Both the position numbers and the translations under genes were made by a program. The notes under the pieces are model-generated. The model ran no database searches, was not told the origin of the DNA, and was given only the letters and a program-made list of their open reading frames with translations. From assembly GCA_003252105.1 (NCBI GenBank), contig QKDL01000071.1, positions 21,035 to 85,034 of the forward strand: a stretch of DNA of 64,000 bases, given 5' to 3'. Positions within the stretch are counted from its first letter, which is position 1, and every line of letters starts with the position of its first letter. Origin of the DNA: Arcobacter sp. Its GTDB lineage: Bacteria > Campylobacterota > Campylobacteria > Campylobacterales > Arcobacteraceae. Shown in pieces: positions 1 to 11,448 of the stretch.

Positions 1-77
1 GCAGATATAATAACAATTAAAATAAATACAATAGGCATACTCATAAGCTTAGCTTTTGTAGAAAAACTTTTTAGCAT
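1..77 (-). CDS. N-terminus of a probable methyl-accepting chemotaxis protein (truncated by window edge)
   Basis: Minus-strand translation from ATG at 77: MLKSFSTKAKLMSMPIVFILIVIISA; basic N-terminus followed by a TM helix, typical of MCPs in this group. Not in ORF track because partial. Confidence 0.5.
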   Translation of the reverse strand, partial: MLKSFSTKAKLMSMPIVFILIVIIS

Positions 78-258
78 TAATAATCCTTATAATTAAAGTT
101 GCATCAACATAGCATTAATGTTACTTTAATTTTATCATGAAAATTATTAATTGTTTACTAATGTTAGAGTTTATTTACTTTCTTAGACCAAAATAAGGGT
201 ATTATAGTAATATTTTGGACAAATAGTAAAAATTATTTTACTATTATTGCCAAATATT

Positions 259-1569
259 TTAATTACAGGTTCTTAATTGATAAGTTATATCACCTGCACC
301 AACTCCAATAATCAATCCATCTTCATATGTTTTTATTATTTTGTCATTTTTAATTAACTCAATTCGATTTTCACAACTATTTATTTTGTCTGCAAAGATT
401 GGAGAATACATAGAAAACTCTTTTTCAAAATCAATATCAATTTTTTGTTCACCAGGAATTGTCCATATTGGAAGAATTATAAGCTCATCACATCTTCTAA
501 AACACTTTTTGAACCCTTCAAGATTATCTTTGGTTCGTGAATATTTATGAGGTTGCCAAATAACTACTCTTTTTTGAATATTTGTAAGATTGTCATATAA
601 CTCAACAGAACGCATTGTTGCTTCTATCTCTGTTGGATGATGTGCATAATCATCTATTACTACCATAGTATCATTTTTTTGGACTATATCAAATCTTTTT
701 TTAATCCCTTTATAGTTTTTAAGATTTTCTCTAATAGTTTCAATATCAAGTTCATTTAAAGCAGCTAAAATAGCCAAAGAGGTATCAATAGCAATATGAA
801 ACCCAAATCCCCATACTTCAAAATATCCTAAATCTTTTAACTCAAATCTTGTACATGGTTCCCCATCTCTTAACATAAATGAAAGATTTTTTATATCACA
901 ACTTGGATAAAGATATATAGCATCTGATACATTTAGTTTTTTTATATGCTCATCTTCTGCATTTAAAACTCTTTTTTGACCTAATTCTATAAATCTCTCA
1001 TAAGATTCAAAAAATTTATCATAATCATAATGATAATATTCCATATGTTCTGGTTCAGCATTTGTAACAATCGAACAATAAGGATTTGAAAGTAAAAAAG
1101 AAGCATCCGATTCATCTGCTTCAAAAGCAACTAAATCATTTACATATCTAAAATTTGAACCAAAATCTTTTGAAATAGCTCCAATTAGAGCAGAAGAGTT
1201 TAATATAGAAGCCAAAATAGCAGTTGTAGTTGATTTACCATGAGCTCCTGCTACACAATAATTTTTTTTATCCCCTAAAATAATTGGCAAAGCTTCTTTT
1301 CTAGATAGTGTTCTAATCTGTCTAAGTCTTGCTTCTATTAGTTCTGGATTTTCATCTGTAACTGCTGCTGAATAGATTACAATATCAAAATCTTCACTTA
1401 TATTGTCTGCACTTTGAGGACAACTAACTTTGATTCCCTCTTTAATTAATTCTTGAGTAATTGGAGAACTTTTTATATCAGAACCACTAACCTCATGACC
1501 ATCATAATTTAAAAATCTTGCCAAGGCAGAAAGACCTATCCCACCTATTCCTATAAAATGTACTTTCAT
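259..1569 (-). CDS. murC: UDP-N-acetylmuramate--L-alanine ligase
   Basis: MKVHFIGIGGIGLSALARFLNYDGHEVSGSD N-terminus, AGAHGKSTTTA ATP motif, DDYAHHPTEI motif. Confidence 0.95.
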   Translation of the reverse strand: MKVHFIGIGGIGLSALARFLNYDGHEVSGSDIKSSPITQELIKEGIKVSCPQSADNISEDFDIVIYSAAVTDENPELIEARLRQIRTLSRKEALPIILGDKKNYCVAGAHGKSTTTAILASILNSSALIGAISKDFGSNFRYVNDLVAFEADESDASFLLSNPYCSIVTNAEPEHMEYYHYDYDKFFESYERFIELGQKRVLNAEDEHIKKLNVSDAIYLYPSCDIKNLSFMLRDGEPCTRFELKDLGYFEVWGFGFHIAIDTSLAILAALNELDIETIRENLKNYKGIKKRFDIVQKNDTMVVIDDYAHHPTEIEATMRSVELYDNLTNIQKRVVIWQPHKYSRTKDNLEGFKKCFRRCDELIILPIWTIPGEQKIDIDFEKEFSMYSPIFADKINSCENRIELIKNDKIIKTYEDGLIIGVGAGDITYQLRTCN

Positions 1570-2153
1570 TAAGCTTCCAATAAATATTTTAGATTTTCAC
1601 ACTCTGTATTTAAAACCTGTTCATTTTGTTTGATAAAATCTTTTTTATCGTAATTGAAATTTGTAATAAAATATCCATATTTTTCGTCAAGGTTTTCAAA
1701 ATTTAAATCAACTTCATTTTCATAAAAATCATCCAAAGATGTTTGTTTTGCTAAAGCTATTAAGTGAACCTTGAAAGAATCATTTAACACCTCATCCTCA
1801 ATAATCTTAGATAAAACAAAAATCAACTCTTTTGCACCTTTAAAATCACTATAACTCCACTTTTCTACAGCATATTCATAAAAAGCTCTTACATAAAAAA
1901 GGTTTTCATTTTCTAAATCTAATCTTTTGTTTTCATTTATTATTTTTTCTACATTTTCAAATGTGATTTTTAAAATATTTTCATAAACTGAATTTATTTT
2001 TTCCTCTTCCAAATCCAAAACTAACAAAGAGTCTAAAACCTCATACAAGGCAGCAATATCTTTTGCATTTACAGCATCTGTTCTAGTTTTTTCTAGGTAC
2101 TTTAAAAAATCTGGGTTTGTCCTTGTCTCATGTAAATCAGTTTTGTCCATCAA
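1569..2153 (-). CDS. conserved hypothetical protein
   Basis: 194 aa ORF in the murC gene string, overlapping the start of the upstream aminotransferase ORF. Confidence 0.6.
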   Translation of the reverse strand: MMDKTDLHETRTNPDFLKYLEKTRTDAVNAKDIAALYEVLDSLLVLDLEEEKINSVYENILKITFENVEKIINENKRLDLENENLFYVRAFYEYAVEKWSYSDFKGAKELIFVLSKIIEDEVLNDSFKVHLIALAKQTSLDDFYENEVDLNFENLDEKYGYFITNFNYDKKDFIKQNEQVLNTECENLKYLLEA

Positions 2154-3273
2154 TAAACTCCTTAAGTCTTATTAGTACCTCTTTAGTTTTTGTTGGGTTT
2201 TCTACAAGAGCAATTCTTACATACCCTTTTCCAATTCCATTTCTTCCTAAAAAACTACCTGGTAATACTTTTATATTTTTTTGTTTAAAAAGTTCTTTGG
2301 TAAACTCTAACTCATCTTTTACTTCAAGCCAAATATAAAAACTAGCTTTGGGAGGTTCTATACCTAAAAGCTCTTGAGCTAATTCAAAGTTTTTTTTATA
2401 AATTTTTCTAAAACCTTTTACATGCTCTTCATCATTCCAAGCTTCTGTTGCTGCAACTTGTAGAGGAACTGGAGAGGCACAGCCAACATAAGTTCTATAT
2501 TGCATATATCCATCTAAAATTTTTGCATCACCTGCTACAAAACCACATCTAAGACCTGGAGCAGAACTTCTTTTTGAAATAGAGTTCATAACAATTATAT
2601 TTTTAAATTCACTATTTCCAGCTTCAATACTAGCTTCTAAAAGTGAACAAGGTTTATCCTCTTCATTAAAAAATATTTCTGAATAACACTCATCATTTAC
2701 TAAAATAAAATCAAACTCTAAAGCTTTTTTAACCCAAACAACCATCTCCTCTTTTGTCATCTCTGCTGATGTAGGATTGTTTGGATAGTTTAAAATTACT
2801 AAATCACACTGTTTTAATTCCTCATCTGATAAATCTGCTTTAAAATTGTTCTCTTTTGTTAAATCTATATGAATAATCTTCGCTCTACTAGCTATTGCTG
2901 CACCTTCATAGATTTGATAAAAAGGGTTCGTAAAAGCAATAGTTGGTTCTTTTTTATCAAATAAAACATATTGTGGAAAATTAAAAAGTGCTTCTCTTGT
3001 CCCAAAAGTTGGAATTATTTCATTCATCTGTAAAGTAACATTAAATCTTTTTTGTACAAAATTTATCATTGATTGTTTAAGTTCAGGCATACCTGCACTT
3101 GCAGGATATTTTTGTAAAAGATTTGTAGATTTTTTTAAACTATCTTGTATAAATTGTGGTGTTTCAAATTTTGGCTCACCTATTGTTAAAGCCGAAAGTT
3201 CATATTTGTCATTAGGTTCAATTCCATCTAATAATTCATTTAATTTTTCAAATGGATATTTTTCAAAATTCAT
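2137..3273 (-). CDS. dapC: class I/II PLP aminotransferase, likely succinyldiaminopimelate aminotransferase
   Basis: NYPNNPTSAEMTKEE, SISKRSSAPGLRCGFVAGD PLP-lysine region; full length. Confidence 0.75.
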   Translation of the reverse strand: MNFEKYPFEKLNELLDGIEPNDKYELSALTIGEPKFETPQFIQDSLKKSTNLLQKYPASAGMPELKQSMINFVQKRFNVTLQMNEIIPTFGTREALFNFPQYVLFDKKEPTIAFTNPFYQIYEGAAIASRAKIIHIDLTKENNFKADLSDEELKQCDLVILNYPNNPTSAEMTKEEMVVWVKKALEFDFILVNDECYSEIFFNEEDKPCSLLEASIEAGNSEFKNIIVMNSISKRSSAPGLRCGFVAGDAKILDGYMQYRTYVGCASPVPLQVAATEAWNDEEHVKGFRKIYKKNFELAQELLGIEPPKASFYIWLEVKDELEFTKELFKQKNIKVLPGSFLGRNGIGKGYVRIALVENPTKTKEVLIRLKEFIDGQN

Positions 3274-3278
3274 ATTTT

Positions 3279-4706
3279 TTATTCCTCAATAATTGGTATT
3301 AATAATTGACTATATTTATTTATGTCAAATGAGATTAAATCTGGGTTAGTATATAAAAATTTCCAGGCAAATCTTGATTTTAGCATCTGCTCTTTCAAAG
3401 GTAAAATTTGAAGTGTATTATCTAATTTTTTCAATTCCCTAATTGGATTTTTTTCATCTGAAATAATCTCAACTTTTTCATTAAAAATCTTTGCAAGATT
3501 TTCAAAGTGATCTAAAAGATTTGTTTTATTATCATCTTCACCCATTGGTTCAAGATTAAATATTTTTGTTTTTGTTTTTAGTTGTCCTGCTACATCAAAA
3601 ATTACAGGTGAAATTTGTTCATAAGAGTTGATATCATTGATTACTACAACTGTTCTTTTAATTGAACCAATTAGTTCATCTCCTAATTTAAAAATAGGAA
3701 CTCTAATATCCGATAAACCTTTTTTGTCTTTTCTATCTTTGAACATCTCATTTGTTAAAATAACCATTCCAATATCAAAAGCTTTTATATCTGCTTTTAA
3801 AAGTCTTATCATCCCTAAATTATGATAATCCATTTTTATCTCAACAGTATCATCATTTTTGAAACTATCTCTTATAAGTTCAATTATTTCAACTGTTGTT
3901 GGTCTTGTAATTCTTATAAAAAGTTTTCTATTTTTAAACCTTTTATTCAAATATTTAACCTCTTGAATTACATCTACTACTCTTTGTTTTGTTTGTAAAA
4001 ATAGATCCAGAAAAAGATAATTATTATGACCAAATGGCATCGGAAATTGCCCTTGAGATTTTCCAATAGCATTGTAAACTTGCATAAGCACAGTTGGTTT
4101 TCCAATTACCAAGATAACGTCATTTGGTTTTAAAATCAAAGATGGTTTGATATCTACAAGTTGTTCACCTCTGTATAAACCAAAAATTCTCCATTCATTT
4201 TGTTCTATTGAACCTACATATCTATAGGCATAAGAGCTTCCAAAAGGGATTTTTATTTCCATAATTTCCCCTTGTTTTAGCCCAATATTTTGTGCCATTA
4301 CTGGTACATTTGGTAATCTTTCAACCATACCATTAGCCAAAACTTCAATACCTTTATAGATATCTACATATGGGTCATCTAATTCTATTCCCCAATAATC
4401 CAATATAGACATATGTAGATTCTTTTTTCTTTGTTTTATATTTTTTATAACATTAAGCATTTCATCTTTAGAGTTCAATGCAATTAAAGCTTGAGAATGC
4501 ACATCCTTATCCAAAACCATAGCTAATTTAGATTCAGATGTTGGGTCAAATTTATAAAAAGTAAAGTTGGATGCTTTTTGTTTTGGAATAATTGCATCAT
4601 TCATATAAACAACATCGTAGTAGTTCTCTCTTGTATTAGATTGAACTATCCTTTGCATAAGTTTTTTTGCAACAATTCCATCAAGTATTACTAATATTTT
4701 TTTCAT
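3279..4706 (-). CDS. TrkA-C-domain-containing protein (COG3400-like)
   Basis: N-terminal nucleotide-binding-like fold and RCK_C-like segment (IGLKQGEIMEIKIPFGSSYAYRYVGSI...LKPNDVILVIGKP). Confidence 0.6.
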   Translation of the reverse strand: MKKILVILDGIVAKKLMQRIVQSNTRENYYDVVYMNDAIIPKQKASNFTFYKFDPTSESKLAMVLDKDVHSQALIALNSKDEMLNVIKNIKQRKKNLHMSILDYWGIELDDPYVDIYKGIEVLANGMVERLPNVPVMAQNIGLKQGEIMEIKIPFGSSYAYRYVGSIEQNEWRIFGLYRGEQLVDIKPSLILKPNDVILVIGKPTVLMQVYNAIGKSQGQFPMPFGHNNYLFLDLFLQTKQRVVDVIQEVKYLNKRFKNRKLFIRITRPTTVEIIELIRDSFKNDDTVEIKMDYHNLGMIRLLKADIKAFDIGMVILTNEMFKDRKDKKGLSDIRVPIFKLGDELIGSIKRTVVVINDINSYEQISPVIFDVAGQLKTKTKIFNLEPMGEDDNKTNLLDHFENLAKIFNEKVEIISDEKNPIRELKKLDNTLQILPLKEQMLKSRFAWKFLYTNPDLISFDINKYSQLLIPIIEE

Positions 4707-4812
4707 GCGATATTATATCTAAATCTACTAAGAATTATCTTGACAAGATTTTTCATATAAATAGCTTTAAAATGATTCTTTGATATAATCACATTTTAAA
4801 ATAAAGGAATGA

Positions 4813-5949
<1,137 letters not shown>

Positions 5950-5955
5950 CTTCTC

Positions 5956-6735
5956 TTAGATTTCTGCATAAATCAAATCTGTACCACACTTTAACTCACG
6001 TAAATAAGTCAAAGCATTTTCAACATTTTTTTCATCTATGATAGAACCGTGTTGTGGTAATATTGCATTTATCTTCAAATCTTTAATTTTCTCAACAAAA
6101 CCTCTTGTGGCAATATTTGAAGCCATATAGTTTACATGAAAAAGATTCATATTATTTATATGCATATCAAAATCATCAACTACCAATTTCCAATCAATAT
6201 CTAGTGCTGCCCAAATATCACCTGAAAAAAGAAATTTAGAACTCATATCATATGTCACAAAAGCACCAGGAAAATGTAAAAAAGGAGCCTCAATAAACTT
6301 TATCTCTCTTCCACTTTCAAACATAAAAAAATCAGAACTATTTACACTATAAAAATCGTAATTATCCCTACCATAATGTGGTAATAATACATTTGTTCTA
6401 TCTGTAGAAAAAATAGTCAAGTCATCTTTTATATCTAACCAGTCTACCATTGAAGCAGCTACGTCTGGGTCTTGATGACATAAAACTAAACCTTTTATCT
6501 CTTCTAAACTTGCTACTTGTAAAGCTCTTGTTTTAACCTCTTCAAAAAACTCTCTACTTCCTGGGTCTATTATTAATGCCTCTTTACCACTTTTTATTAA
6601 ATAAACATTACATCTAAAAGCAGTTACATTATCAATTCCCAACCAATATATCTGAAGCCCTCCATCATCAAATAAACAAGTCACTTCTTCTAAGTCTATT
6701 TGTTTTCCAATATAATTATTAATCTGACTAAACAT
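5956..6735 (-). CDS. MBL-fold / flavodiiron-like oxygen-binding protein
   Basis: NVYLIKSGKEALIIDPGS, LCHQDPDVAASMVDWL (HxxD variant), LFSGDIWAALD, ILPQHGSII. Confidence 0.75.
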   Translation of the reverse strand: MFSQINNYIGKQIDLEEVTCLFDDGGLQIYWLGIDNVTAFRCNVYLIKSGKEALIIDPGSREFFEEVKTRALQVASLEEIKGLVLCHQDPDVAASMVDWLDIKDDLTIFSTDRTNVLLPHYGRDNYDFYSVNSSDFFMFESGREIKFIEAPFLHFPGAFVTYDMSSKFLFSGDIWAALDIDWKLVVDDFDMHINNMNLFHVNYMASNIATRGFVEKIKDLKINAILPQHGSIIDEKNVENALTYLRELKCGTDLIYAEI

Positions 6736-6842
6736 TTGAACTCCTAATAATATGTTTAAATTCTATCATAAATTTACCTTAACCACAATACAATCTTTTT
6801 TAGATATAATATAAATAAAATAATGTATTTTGAAGGAAAATC

Positions 6843-7133
6843 ATGACAGTTGATGATAAACTAATTGAAAAATTAGCGAAACTATCAAGTTTAGAAATCG
6901 AAGATTCTAAAAAAGAAAACTTAAAATCTGAACTAGCAGATATTATAAACTTTGTGGAAAATTTAAATGAAATAGATGTTTCTAGTATTGAAGCTACATT
7001 TAACACAGTTGAAGGTGGAACTGCTCTTAGAGAAGATATTTCAAAACAAGATTTAGAACTATCTAGTCATATCTTAAAATATGCACCAAAAGCAGAAGAT
7101 GGTTACTTTATAGTACCAAAAATCATAGAATAA
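6843..7133 (+). CDS. gatC: Asp-tRNA(Asn)/Glu-tRNA(Gln) amidotransferase subunit C
   Basis: Size and pattern: LIEKLAKLSSLEIEDSKKENL...FVENLNEIDVSSIEAT...LREDI...FIVPKIIE. Confidence 0.93.
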   Translation: MTVDDKLIEKLAKLSSLEIEDSKKENLKSELADIINFVENLNEIDVSSIEATFNTVEGGTALREDISKQDLELSSHILKYAPKAEDGYFIVPKIIE

Positions 7134-7142
7134 AGAAATCTC

Positions 7143-7487
7143 ATGTCTGTAAAAGTTTATGGAATAAAAACTTGTAATTCAGTAAGAAGTGCACTAAAAT
7201 TCTTCAAAGATAACAATATTGAGGTTGAATTTTGTGATTTAAGAAAAGATCCACCACCTAGTGTTGATGTTAAATTTTGGGTTGAAAAAGCAGGTATCGA
7301 TATTGTTTTTAATAACAAAGGTACTAAATATAGAGATTTAAAACTAAAAGATTTAAATTTAGACGAAAATGGTAAACTTGAATGGTTGTGTAAAGAACCA
7401 ATGCTAGTAAAAAGACCTGTTATAGTACATAATGAAAATGTTACAGTAGGATTTAAAGAGGATATATATAAAGAGACTTTTTTATAA
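7143..7487 (+). CDS. ArsC/Spx/MgsR family protein
   Basis: KVYGIKTCNSVRSALKFFKDNNIEVEFCDLRKDPP ... EPMLVKRPVIV. Confidence 0.85.
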   Translation: MSVKVYGIKTCNSVRSALKFFKDNNIEVEFCDLRKDPPPSVDVKFWVEKAGIDIVFNNKGTKYRDLKLKDLNLDENGKLEWLCKEPMLVKRPVIVHNENVTVGFKEDIYKETFL

Positions 7488-7579
7488 GTTTTTTTATTTT
7501 ATTCTTCAATTATTCTCTTTTAACTCTAAGTTAATTGATACTATAATAATATATTTATATATTATTATAGGGATTTAAA

Positions 7580-7903
7580 ATGAGTGGAGTACCTATTGCA
7601 TACTTAATAGTAATGATAATTTTCTTACTACCAATTTATAAAATTTTAAGAGCAAAACACCTTCTAAAAAAAGATAAAATATTTCTTATACTTTTGATAA
7701 TTTTACTTATCATAATTTCCACAATAATAATGATTGTTGAAGCTATACCTTTTGTTTTAGCTACAAATGAAGAAAAAATAGAAATGTTACGTTCAGGAAC
7801 TACTAGTATTTCAATAATAGGTTATCCCCTAATTTTACTTTCACCTTTAATAATATTTATTTATGCAAAATTTTTTTATAAGAAAAAAAAAGTTTATACT
7901 TAA
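7580..7903 (+). CDS. small hypothetical membrane protein
   Basis: 107 aa, about three hydrophobic segments; no recognised family. Confidence 0.5.
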   Translation: MSGVPIAYLIVMIIFLLPIYKILRAKHLLKKDKIFLILLIILLIIISTIIMIVEAIPFVLATNEEKIEMLRSGTTSISIIGYPLILLSPLIIFIYAKFFYKKKKVYT

Positions 7904-7931
7904 AAGAAGAAAATATTTTTCTTCTTTTAAG
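7899..7931. terminator. bidirectional rho-independent-like terminator
   Basis: Perfect 15-bp stem CTTAAAAGAAGAAAA / TTTTCTTCTTTTAAG with 3-nt loop between convergent genes. Confidence 0.75.
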
Positions 7932-9279
7932 CTCTAGCTTCTTTTAATGTTTCAGCTATCATAAATGCCAATTCTAAAGATTGGTCAGCATTTAATCTTG
8001 GGTCACATTGAGTGTGATATCTACTAGATAATCCCTCTGCTGTAATAGCAGAACTTGTACTTCCTGTACACTCTGTTACATTTTGTCCAGTCATCTCTAA
8101 GTGAATTCCACCAGCAACACTTCCTTGTGCTTTATGGATTTGGAAAAATTGTTTAACTTCACTTAAAATATTAGCGAAGTCTCTTGTTTTGTATCCATTT
8201 GGTGCTTTTTCAACATTCCCATGCATTGGATCACAAGACCATACTACTTTTTTACCTTCACTTTCAACTTTCTTTAAAAGATTTGGAAAGATATCAGCAA
8301 CTTTATCATGTCCCATTCTAACTATTAGATTAAGTCGTCCTGCTTCATTTTCAGGATTTAGTGCATCAATTAGTTTAATTAATTCATCCTCTTTCATAGA
8401 TGGACCTACTTTACACCCTATTGGGTTTTTAATCCCTCTAAAATATTCAATATGAGCATCATCTAAACCTCTTGTTCTATCCCCAATCCATAACATATGT
8501 GCAGAACAATCGTACCAATCACCTGTTAAAGAATCTTTTCTTGTAAGTGCTTCTTCATAGTTTAATAAAAGTGCCTCATGAGAGGTATATAAAACTGTTT
8601 CTCTTAGTTGTGCTGTATTTTCACTTGTAATTCCACAAGATTCCATGAATTTAAGAGTTTCAGATATTTTATCAGCTAAAATCTCATATTTTTCACCTAA
8701 AGCATTGTTTTTTACGAAATCAAGATTCCAAGAATGAACTTGATGTAAATCAGCCATACCACCTCTTGCAAATGCTCTTAAAAGATTAAGAGTTGCAGCA
8801 CTTTGATTATATGCTTTTAAAAGTTTTTTAGGTTTTGGTGCTCTATCTTTTTCATTAAATCCAATATTATTTACAATATCACCTCTATATGAAGGTAAAG
8901 AGATTCCATTTATCTCTTCAAAGTCTGCACTTCTTGGTTTTGCAAATTGTCCTGCAATTCTTCCAACCTTTACAACTGGTTTTCCACCTGAAAATGTAAG
9001 TACAACAGCCATTTGCATCATAACTTTAAATAAATCTTTTATATTATTTGCATTAAAAGATGTGAATGATTCTGCACAATCTCCACCTTGTAATAAAAAG
9101 GCTTCACCACATGAAACTTTTGCTAATTGAGATTTTAGATTTCTAGCTTCTCCTGCAAAAATTAGTGGGGGATATGTTGCTAATTCAGACTCAACTTTTT
9201 TTAATTTTTCTAAATCTGTATATGTTGGTTGTTGCTTTATTGGAAAATCTCTCCAACTTTTTGGATTCCAATTAGTCAT
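7927..9279 (-). CDS. aroG: class II 3-deoxy-7-phosphoheptulonate synthase
   Basis: [63 protein letters not shown]. Confidence 0.95.
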   Translation of the reverse strand: MTNWNPKSWRDFPIKQQPTYTDLEKLKKVESELATYPPLIFAGEARNLKSQLAKVSCGEAFLLQGGDCAESFTSFNANNIKDLFKVMMQMAVVLTFSGGKPVVKVGRIAGQFAKPRSADFEEINGISLPSYRGDIVNNIGFNEKDRAPKPKKLLKAYNQSAATLNLLRAFARGGMADLHQVHSWNLDFVKNNALGEKYEILADKISETLKFMESCGITSENTAQLRETVLYTSHEALLLNYEEALTRKDSLTGDWYDCSAHMLWIGDRTRGLDDAHIEYFRGIKNPIGCKVGPSMKEDELIKLIDALNPENEAGRLNLIVRMGHDKVADIFPNLLKKVESEGKKVVWSCDPMHGNVEKAPNGYKTRDFANILSEVKQFFQIHKAQGSVAGGIHLEMTGQNVTECTGSTSSAITAEGLSSRYHTQCDPRLNADQSLELAFMIAETLKEARA

Positions 9280-9369
9280 AATAATCCCTTTATTTTAAAT
9301 AGTTCGAGATTTTATCTAATTTTGACTTAAGCAACTTATAGTAACCACATAGGTTACTTTTAAGTTACA

Positions 9370-10365
9370 TTAGTCTCTTTGTAGTTTTTGAAGTAAATCT
9401 TTAAAAGATTCTTTGAAAGCTTCTAAGCCTTCTGTTAATAAAGCATTATAAATATTTTTCATATCAATACCTTTTTTTGATACCAATTCAAAATATTTAT
9501 TACACTCATTTTCACTTATCATTTTACTAGGTTCTTTTTTTCCATTTTCTACCCAATCTTCTATAGTTGCAAGGGGTGCAGTGTTAACTGTATTTGGATA
9601 AATTAAATTATCTACATAGTAACTTTGAGGTAAGCTATTACCTTTTACCCCTGTACTTGCAAATAAAGTTCTAATATTTTTATTCTCGAATTTTTCAACT
9701 TCATGGTAACATTTTGTGGCATTCATAATACCTAATTTTGAGGCTTCAAAACCATTTTGTACAAATTGAGTGTCACATTTTCTATCAAATCTTGAAACAA
9801 ATACAGAGATTACTGCTTTTGTATCTTTATTTGATTGTTTGATACCCTCATCTAATGCTTTTGCACACTCTATAGCCTGTTGTGGTGAAAAAATTAAAGT
9901 TGCATTTACATTAATCCCTTGTGATGTTAACTCTTTCATAGCTTCATATCCAGCAGTAGTTGCAGGTACTTTTATCATCACATTATCTGCTCCTATTTGA
10001 GCATTTAGTCTCATCCCCTCTTCTATAGTTCCTGCTGCATCATCACAAAGTAATGGATCAACCTCTATAGAGATAAATCCATCATCTATATCTTCTCTAT
10101 ATAAATCATCTAAAAGTTCTGCTGCTCTTTTAATATCAGTAATTGCAAGCTCTTCATAGATTGTTTTTGGTTCATTTGCTTGTAGCATTTCAAGTTGTTG
10201 TCCATATGCTACAGAGTTTGAAATTGAAGATTCAAAAATAGCTGGATTTGATGTAGCTCCATGAATAATCTCTTTTTTAATTAAATCTTTAAATTTATGT
10301 TCTAAAAAGTCTCTTTCTATAAAATCACACCAAAGTGTAAATCCAATATCTTCTTTTAAACTCAT
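9370..10365 (-). CDS. tal: transaldolase
   Basis: GATSNPAIFESSI, IKVPATTAGYEAM, NATLIFSPQQA, SVFVSRFD. Confidence 0.93.
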   Translation of the reverse strand: MSLKEDIGFTLWCDFIERDFLEHKFKDLIKKEIIHGATSNPAIFESSISNSVAYGQQLEMLQANEPKTIYEELAITDIKRAAELLDDLYREDIDDGFISIEVDPLLCDDAAGTIEEGMRLNAQIGADNVMIKVPATTAGYEAMKELTSQGINVNATLIFSPQQAIECAKALDEGIKQSNKDTKAVISVFVSRFDRKCDTQFVQNGFEASKLGIMNATKCYHEVEKFENKNIRTLFASTGVKGNSLPQSYYVDNLIYPNTVNTAPLATIEDWVENGKKEPSKMISENECNKYFELVSKKGIDMKNIYNALLTEGLEAFKESFKDLLQKLQRD

Positions 10366-10375
10366 ATTAATATCC

Positions 10376-10996
10376 TTATATGTGGTCTAATATTTTTGTT
10401 AAATCTTTTGTATCAACAATAATATTAGCCTCTTTTTTTAATATATCTTTTGCACAAAATGCCACTTTTTTCGCTGCATATGGGAACATACTAACATCAT
10501 TTGCTCCATCACCTGCTACTAAAGTATCCTCTATTGAAACTCCTAGCATTGATTGAACTCTTTGAATCATGTCACCTTTGCTAAAACCAAACATCATATC
10601 TCCACCAACAAGACCAGTTAATATCCCATCTTTTTCATGTAAGATATTTGAAAAATCAGCATCAAGTCCTAACTTCTCTTTTGCAGGAGTTGTTCCTATT
10701 CTAAATCCACCTGAAAAACAAACTACTTTATAACCTTGTCTTTTTAATTCAGCTACAGTTTCATAAGCTCCTGGCATTAGTGGCAAATCTTTACATATTT
10801 GCACAGCTTTTGAGTATTCTAAACCTTTAAGTAAAGATACCCTTTCAACTAAAGATTCAAAAAAATCAAGCTCTCCAGCCATAGCTTTTTCAGTAATAGA
10901 AGCAACTTTTTCTTCTAAACCTAAAGGCTTTGCTAAAAAGTCAATTGTTTCACCGTCCATCAGTGTTGAATCAAAATCAAATACTGCTAATTTCAT
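10376..10996 (-). CDS. serB: phosphoserine phosphatase
   Basis: MKLAVFDFDSTLMDGETID HAD motif I, CFSGGF motif II, VAGDGANDVSMF motif III. ATG at 10996 preferred over ORF start 11008. Confidence 0.93.
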   Translation of the reverse strand: MKLAVFDFDSTLMDGETIDFLAKPLGLEEKVASITEKAMAGELDFFESLVERVSLLKGLEYSKAVQICKDLPLMPGAYETVAELKRQGYKVVCFSGGFRIGTTPAKEKLGLDADFSNILHEKDGILTGLVGGDMMFGFSKGDMIQRVQSMLGVSIEDTLVAGDGANDVSMFPYAAKKVAFCAKDILKKEANIIVDTKDLTKILDHI

Positions 10997-11061
10997 CCAT
11001 ATTCCCAATTTTATTTTTTTAAGGCTATAATATTAGCGAAAAAAAGAATAAAGGAAACTGA

Positions 11062-11448
11062 TTGAAATTTGCATGCATAGATATAGGACTTAAAAGAATT
11101 GGAGTTGCAGTTTGTATGCATAAAGATATAATCACACCACAACCAGCTATATTAAGGAAAAATAGAAACCAAGCTTCAAATGATGTAAATGCTTTTTTAA
11201 AAGAGTGGGAGATTGATAAATTAATAGTTGGATATCCAAGTACCAGTGAGGATATGCAAAAAAGAGTTAAACATTTTGTGGATTTACTTAAACTTGAAAT
11301 CCCTTACGAATTTCAAGAGGAAAATATGAGTTCAATTGAAGCAGAAGAATTAATCAAAGGTGAAATAAAATACAAAAGAGATGGTAGAGTTGATTCTATC
11401 GCTGCTCAAATAATTTTAGAAAGATATTTAAGTAAAAATCAATCTTGA
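11062..11448 (+). CDS. ruvX: YqgF/RuvX Holliday junction resolvase-like protein
   Basis: FACIDIGLKRIGVAVC ... LIVGYPSTSEDMQKRV; TTG start. Confidence 0.88.
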   Translation: MKFACIDIGLKRIGVAVCMHKDIITPQPAILRKNRNQASNDVNAFLKEWEIDKLIVGYPSTSEDMQKRVKHFVDLLKLEIPYEFQEENMSSIEAEELIKGEIKYKRDGRVDSIAAQIILERYLSKNQS